Shown: positions 1 through 9,827 of the stretch, piece by piece
How positions within the stretch are numbered: position 1 is the first letter of the stretch
How the letters are laid out: each line of letters opens with the position of its first letter
Assembly: GCF_039541075.1 (NCBI RefSeq)
Contig: NZ_BAABFN010000002.1
Span: forward strand, 124,001-188,000
Direction of reading: 5' to 3'
DNA: 64,000 bases
Source of the DNA: Compostibacter hankyongensis
GTDB lineage: Bacteria; Bacteroidota; Bacteroidia; Chitinophagales; Chitinophagaceae
Program-made: the position numbers and the translations under genes
The notes under the pieces: model-generated
What the model was told of the DNA's origin: nothing
The model's database searches: none
Seen by the model: the letters and a program-made list of their open reading frames with translations, nothing else

Positions 1-3000
1 TTACTGATTCCTTTCCTGCAAATTTCGGCCCACAGCTACTCGCAGGAGAGATTTACGCTCCAGTTCGAAAAGGTGGACGCCGGAAAGGTGTTTACCCGTA
101 TGCAGAAGCAAAGCAGCTACCGGTTCTTTTATCTGAAAGAGGATATCCAGAAGCTGGGCAAGGTATCCCTGAACGTCAGGGATGCCACCCTTCCCGAGAT
201 CATGCAGACGATGCTTCACCAGCAGCTTTCTTACAAGATCGTGGGAGATAATATGGTCGTGATCTCCCCGCAGGACAGACTGGATGATCAGCACGAAGTC
301 AGCGGTCTCATCACCGATACCGAAGGCAATCCGCTGCCGGGGGTAACGGTGAAGATAAAAGGACAGCAGCTGGGTATCGTCACGGACGAGCGCGGCGAAT
401 TCAGGCTGGTAGTGCCCGATGATGCCATACTCGAAGTATCCTATATCGGCTATGCGCCGCTCGAAATACCGGTAAACGGGAGGAAGCAGATACGCATTCG
501 TCTCAAACCGGCGAAATCCGGTCTCAACGAGGTTATCGTGGTCGGGTACGGCACGCAGCGGAAAGGCGAGGTGACCAGCGCGGTCAGCCAGGTCAGTGGG
601 GACGATATCAGGGCCACGCCGGCTACTGCGCTGCAGAACGCCCTCAGCGGAAAGCTGCCGGGTCTGTTTACCCAACAGCGCAGCGGTCAGCCAGGCGCCG
701 GCAGCGCGGCGGGTATCTACATCCGGGGCATCGCCACCTTTACTTCTGCCAGCAAGGAGCCCCTCGTGCTCGTGGACGATGTGGAGTATACGCTGAACCA
801 GCTGTTCCTGATCGATGCCAACGAGGTGGAAAGCGTTTCTATTTTAAAGGACGCCGCCGCCACTGCCATCTACGGCATCAAGGGCGCGAACGGGGTTATC
901 CTGGTAACCACCCGGCGCGGCAAGATCGGCAAGCCGACCATTCATTTCAAAAGCCAGCTGTCCGTGCAGACTCCCGTGCACCGCCTCAAAACGCTGGATG
1001 CCTACCAGACTGCGCTGCTGGAGAACGAAGCGCTGATGAATGACGGCCTGGAGCCGAAGTTTACTGACCAGGACCTCGAGCTGTTCCGGAATCACCAGGA
1101 TCCCTACGGGCATCCGGATATCAACTGGAACGATGTGCTGTTCAAGAAAAACGCGCTCATCACCAATAACAATCTTGATATCTCCGGCGGGGGTGAAAGA
1201 GTGCGTTATTTTATTACGCTCGGGCATATGTGGCAGGACGGTTTCCTGCGTCAGCTGCCCTACAAGGGTAACGATCCGGAAGGCGGAAAATCGGCGGCCG
1301 ATGTCAACAATAACTATTACATGAAACGGTATAAGTTCCGTTCCAACCTGGATATAAAAGCTACGAATACGCTCAGCTTCCAGCTGGACATCGCCGGCAC
1401 CTATGAGGAGGAGAACGAGCCCGAAGCCAACGCCGGCGCCATGCAGCATATCTATGAGATGGAATACCTGAACCCCTATATCTATCCGATCTATAACCCG
1501 GACGGCAGCTTCGGATGGGGGAATTCCACCTGGGGAGAGCCGAGGGATTATAACAACATTGCCGGTCATATTGCCCTCGGGGGCTACCGGCGGTACATGG
1601 ACGATTTCCTGAACGTGCATCTTTCCGGCACCCAGACATTGGACGATCTTACGCCGGGATTATCCCTGAAGGGTGTGGCTTCTTATTCTGTGGAGAACAA
1701 GGCCACCCGCAGCCTCACCCGCGGGCAGAATTTTCCTTCTTACTACTATAATCCCGCAGACGATTCCTATACGCCGAAGGACCCGGACATAGCCCGTATT
1801 TTCCCCTACAGCCTGGGTTATACGAAGTCGCGGGATGGCTTTCCCCGCCGGCGGATCAATGTGCAGGGTGCGGTGAACTACCAGCGCTCCTTCGGACCGC
1901 ACAATGTGAGCGGTTTGTTACTGTTCAACCAGACCAGCGATCTGATCATGTCCAATCCCCCGGTGAACTTCAGGGGCTATACCTTCCGCATGGGTTATAA
2001 CTTCCGCGACCGGTACCTGCTGCAGCTCAGCGGAGCCTACAACGGATCCAGCCGCTTTGTCACCCAGAACCGGTATAACCTGTTCCCCGCGGTCTCGTTG
2101 GGTTACAACCTCGCACGGGAACCTTTCTTTAAAAAGATACTGCCTTTCGTGGACGGCTTCAAGATCAGGGGTTCCTACGGCTGGGTGGGGAACGACGATA
2201 TCGGCCTGGCCGGCGACGTATATCTCTACGAGGATTCCTATGTCCGGGCCGGCGCTTATTCGTTCGGAGAAACCCATAACAACATCAGCGGTATAGAGGA
2301 AAGTGCGCAGGGCAACTACGATGTGACCTGGGAGACCGAAAGAAAGGCGGATATCGGACTGGACTTTTCCCTGTTTGAGGGGAAGCTCAGCGGCAGCTTC
2401 GACTACTTCGACAATTACCGCTATGATATCCTGACCAAGCGCAATACGGTTCCCATGTATTTCGGGGTAACGCAAGCCAATCTTCCATTTGTCAATATCG
2501 GCAAGGTCGCCAACAAAGGCTATGAGGTAGATATCTCCTACCGCGACCGGATCGGCAAGGTCGGCATTGATGTAAGCGGAAACTTTTCCTATGCCAAGAA
2601 CAAGATACTCTATCAGGACGAGCCTCCCGCGCGATATCCCTGGCAGAAAGGCACAGGCCGGCCGATCGGTACCGCTTTGCAATATGTCTGGACTGGTACC
2701 TTCTACCAGGATCAGAAGGATATCGATACCAGCGCCATGCCTACCGGTTCGGCTGATGCCATAAAACCCGGATGGCTCAAGTACAAGGACCTGAACGGCG
2801 ACGGCATCGTGAATGTCTATGATATGGCTTACGTGGGCAATCCCAATCTTCCGAACACCAATATCGGGCTCACGCTCGGTGTCAGCTACCACGGCTTCAG
2901 TCTCAGCGTGCTGCTGCAGGCCGCCCTGCATTTCGATGTATACACCGGTTTCGATCTGGCTGTTCCCATAGACAAGGCGGTACCGCAGCCCATCCACCTC

Positions 3001-3345
3001 GGCAGATGGACGCCCGAAACGGCTGCTACGGCTACTTTTCCGGCGCTTACCAACAATTTTGTAGGGACTTATATGAATCCCAACGGCAATCCCTCCACCT
3101 TCTGGAGCGTGTCCGGGGATTACCTCCGCTTTCGCTCCGCGCAGCTGGCCTATCAGTTCCCCGCCTCGCTGGTAAAAAAGGTAGGGCTGCAGAGCGCCCA
3201 GGTATTCGTCAACGGATACGACCTGTTTACCTGGTCCAAGATGCTAAAGAAATACCAGTTCGATCCTGAGGTAAAAGAAGGATCGGATCATTTCGTATAT
3301 CCTACGGAACGGATCGTGAATTTCGGACTGGATCTTACTTTTTAG
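1..3345 (+). CDS. SusC-family TonB-dependent outer-membrane transporter with STN domain, 5' truncated by window
   Basis: This is an outer-membrane glycan importer that works with the SusD lipoprotein encoded next. The frame is open from base 1: codons before the GTG at 73 read as the end of a signal peptide (PFLQISAHSYSQ) followed by the start of the STN domain, so the true start lies left of the window. Order: STN domain (about the first 90 visible residues), carboxypeptidase-D-like beta-sandwich (SGLITDTEGNPLPGVTV), TonB plug (VIVVGYGTQRKGEVTSAV, then VSILKDAAATAIYGIKGANG), then the barrel ending in F (LDLTF). The SusC-type LNGDGIVNVYD motif is near the C-terminus. An STN domain usually signals regulation through a FecR anti-sigma/ECF sigma pair, which would be upstream and is not visible. 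The family call is certain; the substrate is unknown. Confidence 0.95.
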   Translation, partial: LLIPFLQISAHSYSQERFTLQFEKVDAGKVFTRMQKQSSYRFFYLKEDIQKLGKVSLNVRDATLPEIMQTMLHQQLSYKIVGDNMVVISPQDRLDDQHEVSGLITDTEGNPLPGVTVKIKGQQLGIVTDERGEFRLVVPDDAILEVSYIGYAPLEIPVNGRKQIRIRLKPAKSGLNEVIVVGYGTQRKGEVTSAVSQVSGDDIRATPATALQNALSGKLPGLFTQQRSGQPGAGSAAGIYIRGIATFTSASKEPLVLVDDVEYTLNQLFLIDANEVESVSILKDAAATAIYGIKGANGVILVTTRRGKIGKPTIHFKSQLSVQTPVHRLKTLDAYQTALLENEALMNDGLEPKFTDQDLELFRNHQDPYGHPDINWNDVLFKKNALITNNNLDISGGGERVRYFITLGHMWQDGFLRQLPYKGNDPEGGKSAADVNNNYYMKRYKFRSNLDIKATNTLSFQLDIAGTYEEENEPEANAGAMQHIYEMEYLNPYIYPIYNPDGSFGWGNSTWGEPRDYNNIAGHIALGGYRRYMDDFLNVHLSGTQTLDDLTPGLSLKGVASYSVENKATRSLTRGQNFPSYYYNPADDSYTPKDPDIARIFPYSLGYTKSRDGFPRRRINVQGAVNYQRSFGPHNVSGLLLFNQTSDLIMSNPPVNFRGYTFRMGYNFRDRYLLQLSGAYNGSSRFVTQNRYNLFPAVSLGYNLAREPFFKKILPFVDGFKIRGSYGWVGNDDIGLAGDVYLYEDSYVRAGAYSFGETHNNISGIEESAQGNYDVTWETERKADIGLDFSLFEGKLSGSFDYFDNYRYDILTKRNTVPMYFGVTQANLPFVNIGKVANKGYEVDISYRDRIGKVGIDVSGNFSYAKNKILYQDEPPARYPWQKGTGRPIGTALQYVWTGTFYQDQKDIDTSAMPTGSADAIKPGWLKYKDLNGDGIVNVYDMAYVGNPNLPNTNIGLTLGVSYHGFSLSVLLQAALHFDVYTGFDLAVPIDKAVPQPIHLGRWTPETAATATFPALTNNFVGTYMNPNGNPSTFWSVSGDYLRFRSAQLAYQFPASLVKKVGLQSAQVFVNGYDLFTWSKMLKKYQFDPEVKEGSDHFVYPTERIVNFGLDLTF

Positions 3346-3364
3346 CGCACAAAATCATTTGATC

Positions 3365-5122
3365 ATGAAACCGAGCCTGATAAGATATTTCATATTCCCT
3401 GCCTTTATCCTGCTGTTCGTCATACAGGAAGGCTGCAGAAAGACCGGCAGCTTCCTGGACCAGAAGGTAGGTGCTTCGCTCAACGAGGATATCGTGTTTT
3501 CCGACAGCGCCTATACCATGGATAACCTGGCCGATATCTACGAAGGGTTGTATTTCTGGTACAATACCAACACTCCCAACAGCTCCAACGGTCCCTGGGA
3601 CGAGATGACCGATGAAGCGGAAACCCGCTGGCCCGGCGGGCATAATATTCCCAACCAGGTATTTGAAGGAACCTTCGGCACCGAATTTTACAACTATATC
3701 CAGTCCGACTGGACCCATTTCTATACGCGTATCCGTCAGTGCAACATCTTTCTGCAGAATGTGGATCGCTCGCCCCTGTCGGGTGTGCTGAAAGAACGTA
3801 CCAAGGCGGAGGCACGCTTCCTGAGGGCGTATCATTATTTTCTGCTGATGGAAGGCTTTGGAGGGGTGCCTATCGTGGGGGATACCGTCTACGGTCTGGC
3901 TTCGCTGAACGTACAGGTCCGGAGCTCCTGGGAGGATTGCGTCAACTATGTGGTATCCGAGCTGGATGACATAGCCCCGCAGCTGCCGGTACGGTACAGC
4001 GGGCTGGACTACGGTCGCATTACCCGGGGCGCCTGCCTGGCGCTTAAGTCGAGGTTGCTGCTCTTTGCCGCCAGTCCCCTGTATAACGGCGGCAGTCCTG
4101 CCGAAGACGGAAACCTGAAACCGCTGACCGGCTATCCTACCTATGATGCTTCCCGCTGGCAGAAGGCCTTAAAGGCGGCGCAGGATGTGGTAAGCCTTGG
4201 CGCCTATCACCTCGAAACGGATAATGATACAAAGCCCGGCTACGGATTCTACCATATGTTCCTGCAGCGGGTAAGCGACGAGATCATCCTGGCCAGGATG
4301 CAGGGACCGAATAAGGACATTGAGCAGCACGAACAGCCCAAGAGCCGGGGAGGGGACTACCGCCGTTATCCGACCCAGGAGCTGGTGGATGCCTTTCCGA
4401 TGAAAAACGGCCGGGCCATCGGTGACAACGCATCCGGTTACGACCAGGATAATCCCTACGACAACCGCGATCCCCGCTTTTATTATACCGTTGTATACAA
4501 CGGGGCGTCATTGATGAACAAGACCAGTAACCAGATGGAACCGGTATGGACCTATAAAGGAGCTCCCCAGGACGGCTTGCAGCCGGTAACGTCAAATACG
4601 GCTACCAATACGGGCTATTATGTCCGCAAGATGATGGACGATCAGGTGACCGCCAACGGCACGGCCAGGACCGATCGCTGCGCGCCGATCCTGTTCCGCT
4701 ATGCGGAAGTCCTCCTCAATCTCGCGGAGGCCGCAAACGAGACCGGAAATACGGACCTGGCCCTGCAGCAGCTCATTGCGCTGCGCAAACGCGCCGGTAT
4801 CGATCCGGGCGGAGACAACCGCTACGGGCTGCCCGCCGCCCCTTCGAAGGATGAGGCCCGCGAGCTGATCCGCAACGAACGCTTTATAGAGCTGGCCTTT
4901 GAAATGCAGCGTTTCTGGGACCTGAAGCGGTGGAAAGCCGGCGACTGGCTGGACGGGCAGATGATGCACGGCATGCAGGTCACCAAAAACGACGATGGTT
5001 CCTTCAGCTATAAAAGGATCGAGACCCGCCACCGGTATTTTGGCAACCTGATCTACTACTTCCCGATTCCGCTTGACGAGGTATCGGTGAACCCCGCGCT
5101 GCTCCAGAACCCGGGATGGTAG
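3365..5122 (+). CDS. SusD/RagB-family glycan-binding lipoprotein
   Basis: This is the surface lipoprotein partner of the preceding SusC; it closes over the barrel and captures oligosaccharide. It has 585 residues. The ATG at 3365 is chosen over a TTG two codons upstream because it gives a clean lipoprotein signal with the lipobox ending FVIQEGC. SusD hallmarks are visible: the TPR-like helical segment (KAEARFLRAYHYFLLMEGFG), RLLLFAASPLYNGG, LLNLAEAANETGNTDLALQQL near the C-terminus, and FIELAFEMQRFWDLKRWKAGD. It starts 19 bases after the SusC stop, so the two are co-transcribed. The substrate cannot be read from the sequence. Confidence 0.95.
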   Translation: MKPSLIRYFIFPAFILLFVIQEGCRKTGSFLDQKVGASLNEDIVFSDSAYTMDNLADIYEGLYFWYNTNTPNSSNGPWDEMTDEAETRWPGGHNIPNQVFEGTFGTEFYNYIQSDWTHFYTRIRQCNIFLQNVDRSPLSGVLKERTKAEARFLRAYHYFLLMEGFGGVPIVGDTVYGLASLNVQVRSSWEDCVNYVVSELDDIAPQLPVRYSGLDYGRITRGACLALKSRLLLFAASPLYNGGSPAEDGNLKPLTGYPTYDASRWQKALKAAQDVVSLGAYHLETDNDTKPGYGFYHMFLQRVSDEIILARMQGPNKDIEQHEQPKSRGGDYRRYPTQELVDAFPMKNGRAIGDNASGYDQDNPYDNRDPRFYYTVVYNGASLMNKTSNQMEPVWTYKGAPQDGLQPVTSNTATNTGYYVRKMMDDQVTANGTARTDRCAPILFRYAEVLLNLAEAANETGNTDLALQQLIALRKRAGIDPGGDNRYGLPAAPSKDEARELIRNERFIELAFEMQRFWDLKRWKAGDWLDGQMMHGMQVTKNDDGSFSYKRIETRHRYFGNLIYYFPIPLDEVSVNPALLQNPGW

Positions 5123-5151
5123 ATCCACAATCCACAACAAAATATGCAGGA

Positions 5152-8049
5152 ATGAAAAATACATACGATATATACAATGGTTTCTTATACCTGACCGGGC
5201 GATCCGGCAGCAAGGATGCCGGAAAAAAACGGCTTCTTCCCAATAGCTGCATTATGCGGCAGCTGCTGTGTGCGGCGGCTTTATCGGCCCTCATGCAACC
5301 TGCTGCTGCACAGGTCGCGCATCGCGATACGGTCTCCTACAATACCGATACGCTGCCTGCTGCAGGCGCCTACCGGCTTCCTAATTACGCGCCGGTTTAC
5401 CCGGCTTTATACCGGCAGGATGCCGAAAGTAAAACCGTAGAAGCGATCGGTTTCCTCAAAGGGGAAAGCCTGGGCTCCGCCCCGGCGACATTTATCAGTA
5501 CCGGCCTTACGGGAAGGATAGCCGGACTTTATCTGCAGCAATCTTCCGGAGAGCCGGGTAACGACGGCGCCTCCGGTACTCTCCGGGGAAGAAGCCCCCT
5601 GGTACTGGTAGATGGTATTCCCCGGACACTTCCGCCCTGGTCCATAAACCCCGAGGAGATCGCCTCGGTGACCGTGCTGAAAGATGCGCTTTCCACGGCC
5701 ATGCTGGGCATGCGAAGCATGAACGGGGCCATCCTGATCACCACCCGGAAAGGAGAACAGCAGCGGGGACTCCATCTTGACTTTACCGCACAGACCGGTA
5801 TTTCCACTCCGGTTAAATTTCCCGAACCGCTTTCGGCCTATTCCTATGCCAATCTTTACAACGAAGCATTGGTCAATGACGGAAGGCCGCCCGTTTATAC
5901 ACAGGCCGACCTGGATGCCTATAAAAACCATACCGACCCGCTGGGGCATCCGGATATCAACTGGTATGATAAGATCTTGAAAGAACAAACCCCTTTCAGC
6001 CGTTACACCCTTAATGCCGAAGGCGCCAACAAGGCTATGCGGTATTTTGTGTCCCTGGACTATCTGAACCAGAAAGGCCTGTTCAGGGAATCCGATATCA
6101 ATACCTACAGCACCAACAGCGGATACCAGCGGTATATCTTCCGGAGCAATGTAGACGTGAACCTGTCCCGGCGGCTTTCGATGTCGCTGAATGTCTTTGG
6201 GCGTATCCGCGACCAGAATGCTCCCGGCGCCGGCACACAGAGCATCTTCGATGCCCTGCTGGCGACGCCCGCCAACGCCTATCCCATACAGAACCCCGAC
6301 GGTTCGCTCGGAGGGAATATCAATTACAGCAATAACCTGTACGGGCAAAGCATTATGTCCGGTTATACCCAGGACGTATTCAGCGACGGTTATGCAGACC
6401 TTGTGCTGAAAAGGAATATGGACGACGTCCTCAAGGGCTGGTGGGTAAAAGGTACCTTGTCTTATGTGCTGACGTTATACCAAAACATAGACAGGAGCAA
6501 GGCCTTCGAGACTTTCCAGATGCATATTGATCCCGCAACGGGCGACACCACTTACCAGCGTTTCGGAACCAAGGCTGAACAAAACAACACCTCCACCGTC
6601 ACCAGGCGGGAGCATCAGATATATGCGGAAGCCGCCACCGGATATACGCACAGCCGGAACGGCAATACCCTGGATGCTATGCTGCTGTACAGCCTGGATC
6701 ACAATACCATCAACACGACCGCCTCCCAGCTTCCGGAAAGCTTTGAAACATTGGCCGGGAACGTACAGTACAGTATCCGCGACAAATACATCGTTCAGGT
6801 GTCGGCCTCTTACGGAGGCAACAACTATTATCCAAAGGGGAACCGCTTCGGGTTTTTCCCCGCAGCAGGCATAGGCTGGAACATCGACAAGGAAAATTTT
6901 TTCAATAAAGACGGATTCATCAACACCCTGAAGCTAAGGGCTACTTATGGCCTTACGGGAAATGCCGTGGCAGGATATTATGATTATATCGATCATTATG
7001 TCGGAGCGGGAGGATATTACTTCGGTGCTTCCGCAGCATCACAGAGCGGTATTACGGAAAACCAGCCCAGGGACATCACTACCTGGGAAAAAGGGGAGAA
7101 GCTGGATGTTGGGATGGACATGCGCTTTGCTGAAAACAGGGGCGCCTTCAGCGTGGACTATTACCGGAACCGGCTGACTGATCTCGTTATATCCCGCGGT
7201 AAAAGCTCCGCCGCGCTGGGGTATGGCAACAGCATTGTCCGTAACCTGGGAAAGGATCTTTATTCGGGACTGGAGCTGTCTGCGGGCTGGAGCGATAAGA
7301 TAAACGATTTTCAGTATTATATCTCGGGTAACTTCTCCCTGAGCGACAGCAAGGTGCTGTTCAACGACGAGCCGGCTTATCCCTACTCCTGGATGGAGCG
7401 GACCGGTCGCGCTGTAAACGGGATTTATGGTTATGTGGCCGATGGATTTGTTACCCAGGCAGAGGAAGGCCCTGTAGTAGAAGGATACCGCGGCGTACCG
7501 GGCGACCTCAGGTACAGGGATCTGAATGGCGATGGAATCATCAACCAGTATGACCAGCAGGCCATTGGTAATGAGAAACCGCTGCTTTTCTACGGAGCCG
7601 ACCTGGGATTTTCCTGGAAACATTTCAGCTTGAGCCTGCTGATCCAGGGAGCAGCCCATCGCGATATTGTACTGACCGGCCCCGGAGAATGGGCATTCCA
7701 GAACGACGGCAAGGGACAGGCCTGGCAGCATAACCTGGATCGCTGGACGCCGGCTACGGCTTCCACCGCAGCTTATCCCAGGGTTTCCGTGGGCACCAAT
7801 GTGAACAATGACATCGTTTCCAGCTTCTGGGTACGCACGGGCAGCTACGTCAGGTTGAAAAATGCGGAGCTGGCCTATTCCTTTGATGATATCCGCCTGG
7901 GAAAGATCAAGGTAAGCCGCCTGCGTATCTTTCTCAACGGGCTGAATCTGCTCACGATCTCACCCTTCAAACAGTCCGATCCCGAAACGTTGCCCGGCAG
8001 CTATCCCCTGCAGCGGATCGTGAACGGAGGCATCACCGTTAAATTTTAA
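5152..8049 (+). CDS. Short SusC-family TonB-dependent transporter lacking the N-terminal beta-sandwich domain
   Basis: This is a second SusC-type importer in the same operon, 29 bases after susD. It goes from a signal peptide almost directly into the plug (LTGRIAGLYLQQSSGEPG, then ITTRKGEQQRG); neither an STN nor the usual carboxypeptidase-regulatory-like domain with the VxGTVxD motif is present. The barrel is complete, with LNGDGIINQYD and a C-terminus ending VKF. Length is about 965 residues, short for the family. The start is uncertain: ATG 5152 gives a 34-residue extension before the typical signal peptide MRQLLCAAALSALMQPAAAQ, whose own ATG is at 5254. I infer that it imports a product related to that of the first pair. 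Confidence 0.9.
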   Translation: MKNTYDIYNGFLYLTGRSGSKDAGKKRLLPNSCIMRQLLCAAALSALMQPAAAQVAHRDTVSYNTDTLPAAGAYRLPNYAPVYPALYRQDAESKTVEAIGFLKGESLGSAPATFISTGLTGRIAGLYLQQSSGEPGNDGASGTLRGRSPLVLVDGIPRTLPPWSINPEEIASVTVLKDALSTAMLGMRSMNGAILITTRKGEQQRGLHLDFTAQTGISTPVKFPEPLSAYSYANLYNEALVNDGRPPVYTQADLDAYKNHTDPLGHPDINWYDKILKEQTPFSRYTLNAEGANKAMRYFVSLDYLNQKGLFRESDINTYSTNSGYQRYIFRSNVDVNLSRRLSMSLNVFGRIRDQNAPGAGTQSIFDALLATPANAYPIQNPDGSLGGNINYSNNLYGQSIMSGYTQDVFSDGYADLVLKRNMDDVLKGWWVKGTLSYVLTLYQNIDRSKAFETFQMHIDPATGDTTYQRFGTKAEQNNTSTVTRREHQIYAEAATGYTHSRNGNTLDAMLLYSLDHNTINTTASQLPESFETLAGNVQYSIRDKYIVQVSASYGGNNYYPKGNRFGFFPAAGIGWNIDKENFFNKDGFINTLKLRATYGLTGNAVAGYYDYIDHYVGAGGYYFGASAASQSGITENQPRDITTWEKGEKLDVGMDMRFAENRGAFSVDYYRNRLTDLVISRGKSSAALGYGNSIVRNLGKDLYSGLELSAGWSDKINDFQYYISGNFSLSDSKVLFNDEPAYPYSWMERTGRAVNGIYGYVADGFVTQAEEGPVVEGYRGVPGDLRYRDLNGDGIINQYDQQAIGNEKPLLFYGADLGFSWKHFSLSLLIQGAAHRDIVLTGPGEWAFQNDGKGQAWQHNLDRWTPATASTAAYPRVSVGTNVNNDIVSSFWVRTGSYVRLKNAELAYSFDDIRLGKIKVSRLRIFLNGLNLLTISPFKQSDPETLPGSYPLQRIVNGGITVKF

Positions 8050-8062
8050 AAACCTGCTTATC

Positions 8063-9715
8063 ATGTATTCGAAGCACAATATATACAGCGGCGCCACCGC
8101 GCTGGCCTTGTTCCTGCTGCTGGGCGCCTGCAAAAAATATGAGCCGGAGCCCGTGGAGTTCCTGACAAAAAACTATGTATATGATAAGATGGACAGAAAC
8201 GGGGATTATGCCAAACAGGTGCTGAATCACCTGTATACCTATCTCCCCAACGGATACAACAGGATCGATCATGTCGTGCTGGATGCGGCCACCGATGACG
8301 CCGTGTCCTCGGATAATTACAGCACTATTGAATTGCTTTCCAAGTCCAGGATAAATGCCGTAAGCACTAACCCCGACGGATACTGGTACGATGGTTATGC
8401 TGCTATACGTGATGTGAACCAGTTCCTGGCTCATATCGACAATGTGCCGGTGACGGCCCAGATAAAGCAGTACTGGAAGGGAGAAGCCCGCTTTATCAGG
8501 GCCATGAATTATTTTGAGCTGATCAAGCGGTACGGCGGCGTGCCCTTGCTGGGCGACCAGCTTTTCTCGCAGGAAGATGAAGTGAGCCTGCCCAGGAGCA
8601 GCTACGGCGAATGTGTGCAGTATATCGTGGATGAGCTGGATCATATCAGCGATTCCCTTCGTGAGGATCCGGTTCAAGATCTGGACCTGGGCCGTATCAC
8701 CCGGGGGGCCGCGCTTGCCCTGAAATCGAGGGTGCTGCTCTATGCCGCCAGTCCCCTGAATAATCCGGATAATGATCCCGGCAAATGGCAGCAGGCGGCA
8801 GACGCGGCAAAGGCGGTAATGGACCTCCATGTATTCAGCCTGGAAAGCAATTACGTATCGCTATTCGTCAAACGCAAGAACAAGGAGGTGATCCTGGCTT
8901 ATCAGCGGGCTCAGACCACCGACGTGGAACGTAATAATGCTCCGGTAGGCTATGCGGAGCCCAACCAGAGCAACGGCTATGTCAGCCCGACTCAGGAGCT
9001 GGTGGATGCATTCCCCATGCGGAACGGGCTGCCGGTGGACGATGCTGCGTCAGGTTACGACCCTGCAAACCCTTATGCCAGCAGGGATCCGCGACTGGGC
9101 GCCACGGTATTCTACAACGGCGCAGCCTGGCTAAGCCGTCCGGTAGAGACATTTGAAGGAGGACTGGATAAGCCCAACCTCATCCAGCGGCAGACCCGCA
9201 CGGGATATTACATGCGGAAGTTCCTGGCCGATTATTCCGGCAGCACCGCATACGGGAACCAGGATCATAACTTTCCCATCTTCCGCTATGCCGGAATACT
9301 GCTCAACTATGCCGAAGCTGCCAACGAGCTGGGAGACCAGGATGCAGCGTATGAACAGCTGAAGGCAATACGCAAACGGGCCGGCATAGATCCCGGAGCA
9401 GATGAGATGTATGGTCTGAAAGCCGGAATGACACAAGAGGAGATGCGGAAGGCCGTTCGTCTGGAGCGTCGCATTGAGATGGCTTTTGAAGAGCAGCGCT
9501 TCTGGGATATCCGGCGCTGGAAGATCGCCGGGGATGTCGCTGATGGCACGCTCCACGGGATGAAGATCGAAAAAAATGCGGACGGGTCTTTTACTTACCA
9601 GACCGTTGGTATATCTGATATCCTCTTTACTGCACCAAAAATGTATCTTTATCCCATCCCTTACGAAGAGATAGCCGGAAACCCGGCTGTTACCCAGAAC
9701 CCCGGATGGGAATAA
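8063..9715 (+). CDS. SusD/RagB-family lipoprotein, second pair
   Basis: This 550-residue SusD-like surface lipoprotein pairs with the short SusC 13 bases upstream. The signal peptide ends in a lipobox (LFLLLGACKKY). It shows the same family landmarks as the first SusD: ARFIRAMNYFELIKRYGGVP, RVLLYAASPLNNP, LLNYAEAANELGDQDAAYEQL and EQRFWDIRRWKIAGD. It ends NPAVTQNPGWE, matching the ALLQNPGW end of the first SusD, so the two pairs look like related duplicates that have diverged. A G/C palindrome starts eight bases after the stop. Confidence 0.95.
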   Translation: MYSKHNIYSGATALALFLLLGACKKYEPEPVEFLTKNYVYDKMDRNGDYAKQVLNHLYTYLPNGYNRIDHVVLDAATDDAVSSDNYSTIELLSKSRINAVSTNPDGYWYDGYAAIRDVNQFLAHIDNVPVTAQIKQYWKGEARFIRAMNYFELIKRYGGVPLLGDQLFSQEDEVSLPRSSYGECVQYIVDELDHISDSLREDPVQDLDLGRITRGAALALKSRVLLYAASPLNNPDNDPGKWQQAADAAKAVMDLHVFSLESNYVSLFVKRKNKEVILAYQRAQTTDVERNNAPVGYAEPNQSNGYVSPTQELVDAFPMRNGLPVDDAASGYDPANPYASRDPRLGATVFYNGAAWLSRPVETFEGGLDKPNLIQRQTRTGYYMRKFLADYSGSTAYGNQDHNFPIFRYAGILLNYAEAANELGDQDAAYEQLKAIRKRAGIDPGADEMYGLKAGMTQEEMRKAVRLERRIEMAFEEQRFWDIRRWKIAGDVADGTLHGMKIEKNADGSFTYQTVGISDILFTAPKMYLYPIPYEEIAGNPAVTQNPGWE

Positions 9716-9722
9716 CCCACAG

Positions 9723-9776
9723 TCCCCCTGAGGGGGAGGCGAAAGGTAAAAGGCGAAAGGTAAAAGGTAAAAGGTC
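9723..9776 (+). repeat. G/C palindrome followed by tandem 14-mers (dispersed intergenic repeat, copy 1)
   Basis: A palindrome of five C, TGA, five G (9724-9736, flanked by T/A) is followed by two perfect 14-base units GCGAAAGGTAAAAG (9739-9752 and 9753-9766) and a partial third. The palindrome lies eight bases after the susD stop and could act as a hairpin end signal, though no T tract follows. The same modules recur, inverted, near 27310-27427, and a related palindrome sits at 35408. Confidence 0.7.
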
Positions 9777-9827
9777 AGCGGGGGAAGGTGTGGGGTGAAA
9801 AAGTACGTCACTGCAAAAGCAAGAAAG

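Noticed and set aside
1918..2997. 359-codon minus-strand frame inside the first susC
   Set aside because: It is a shadow of a conserved barrel gene; no recognisable domain and no room for its own expression signals.
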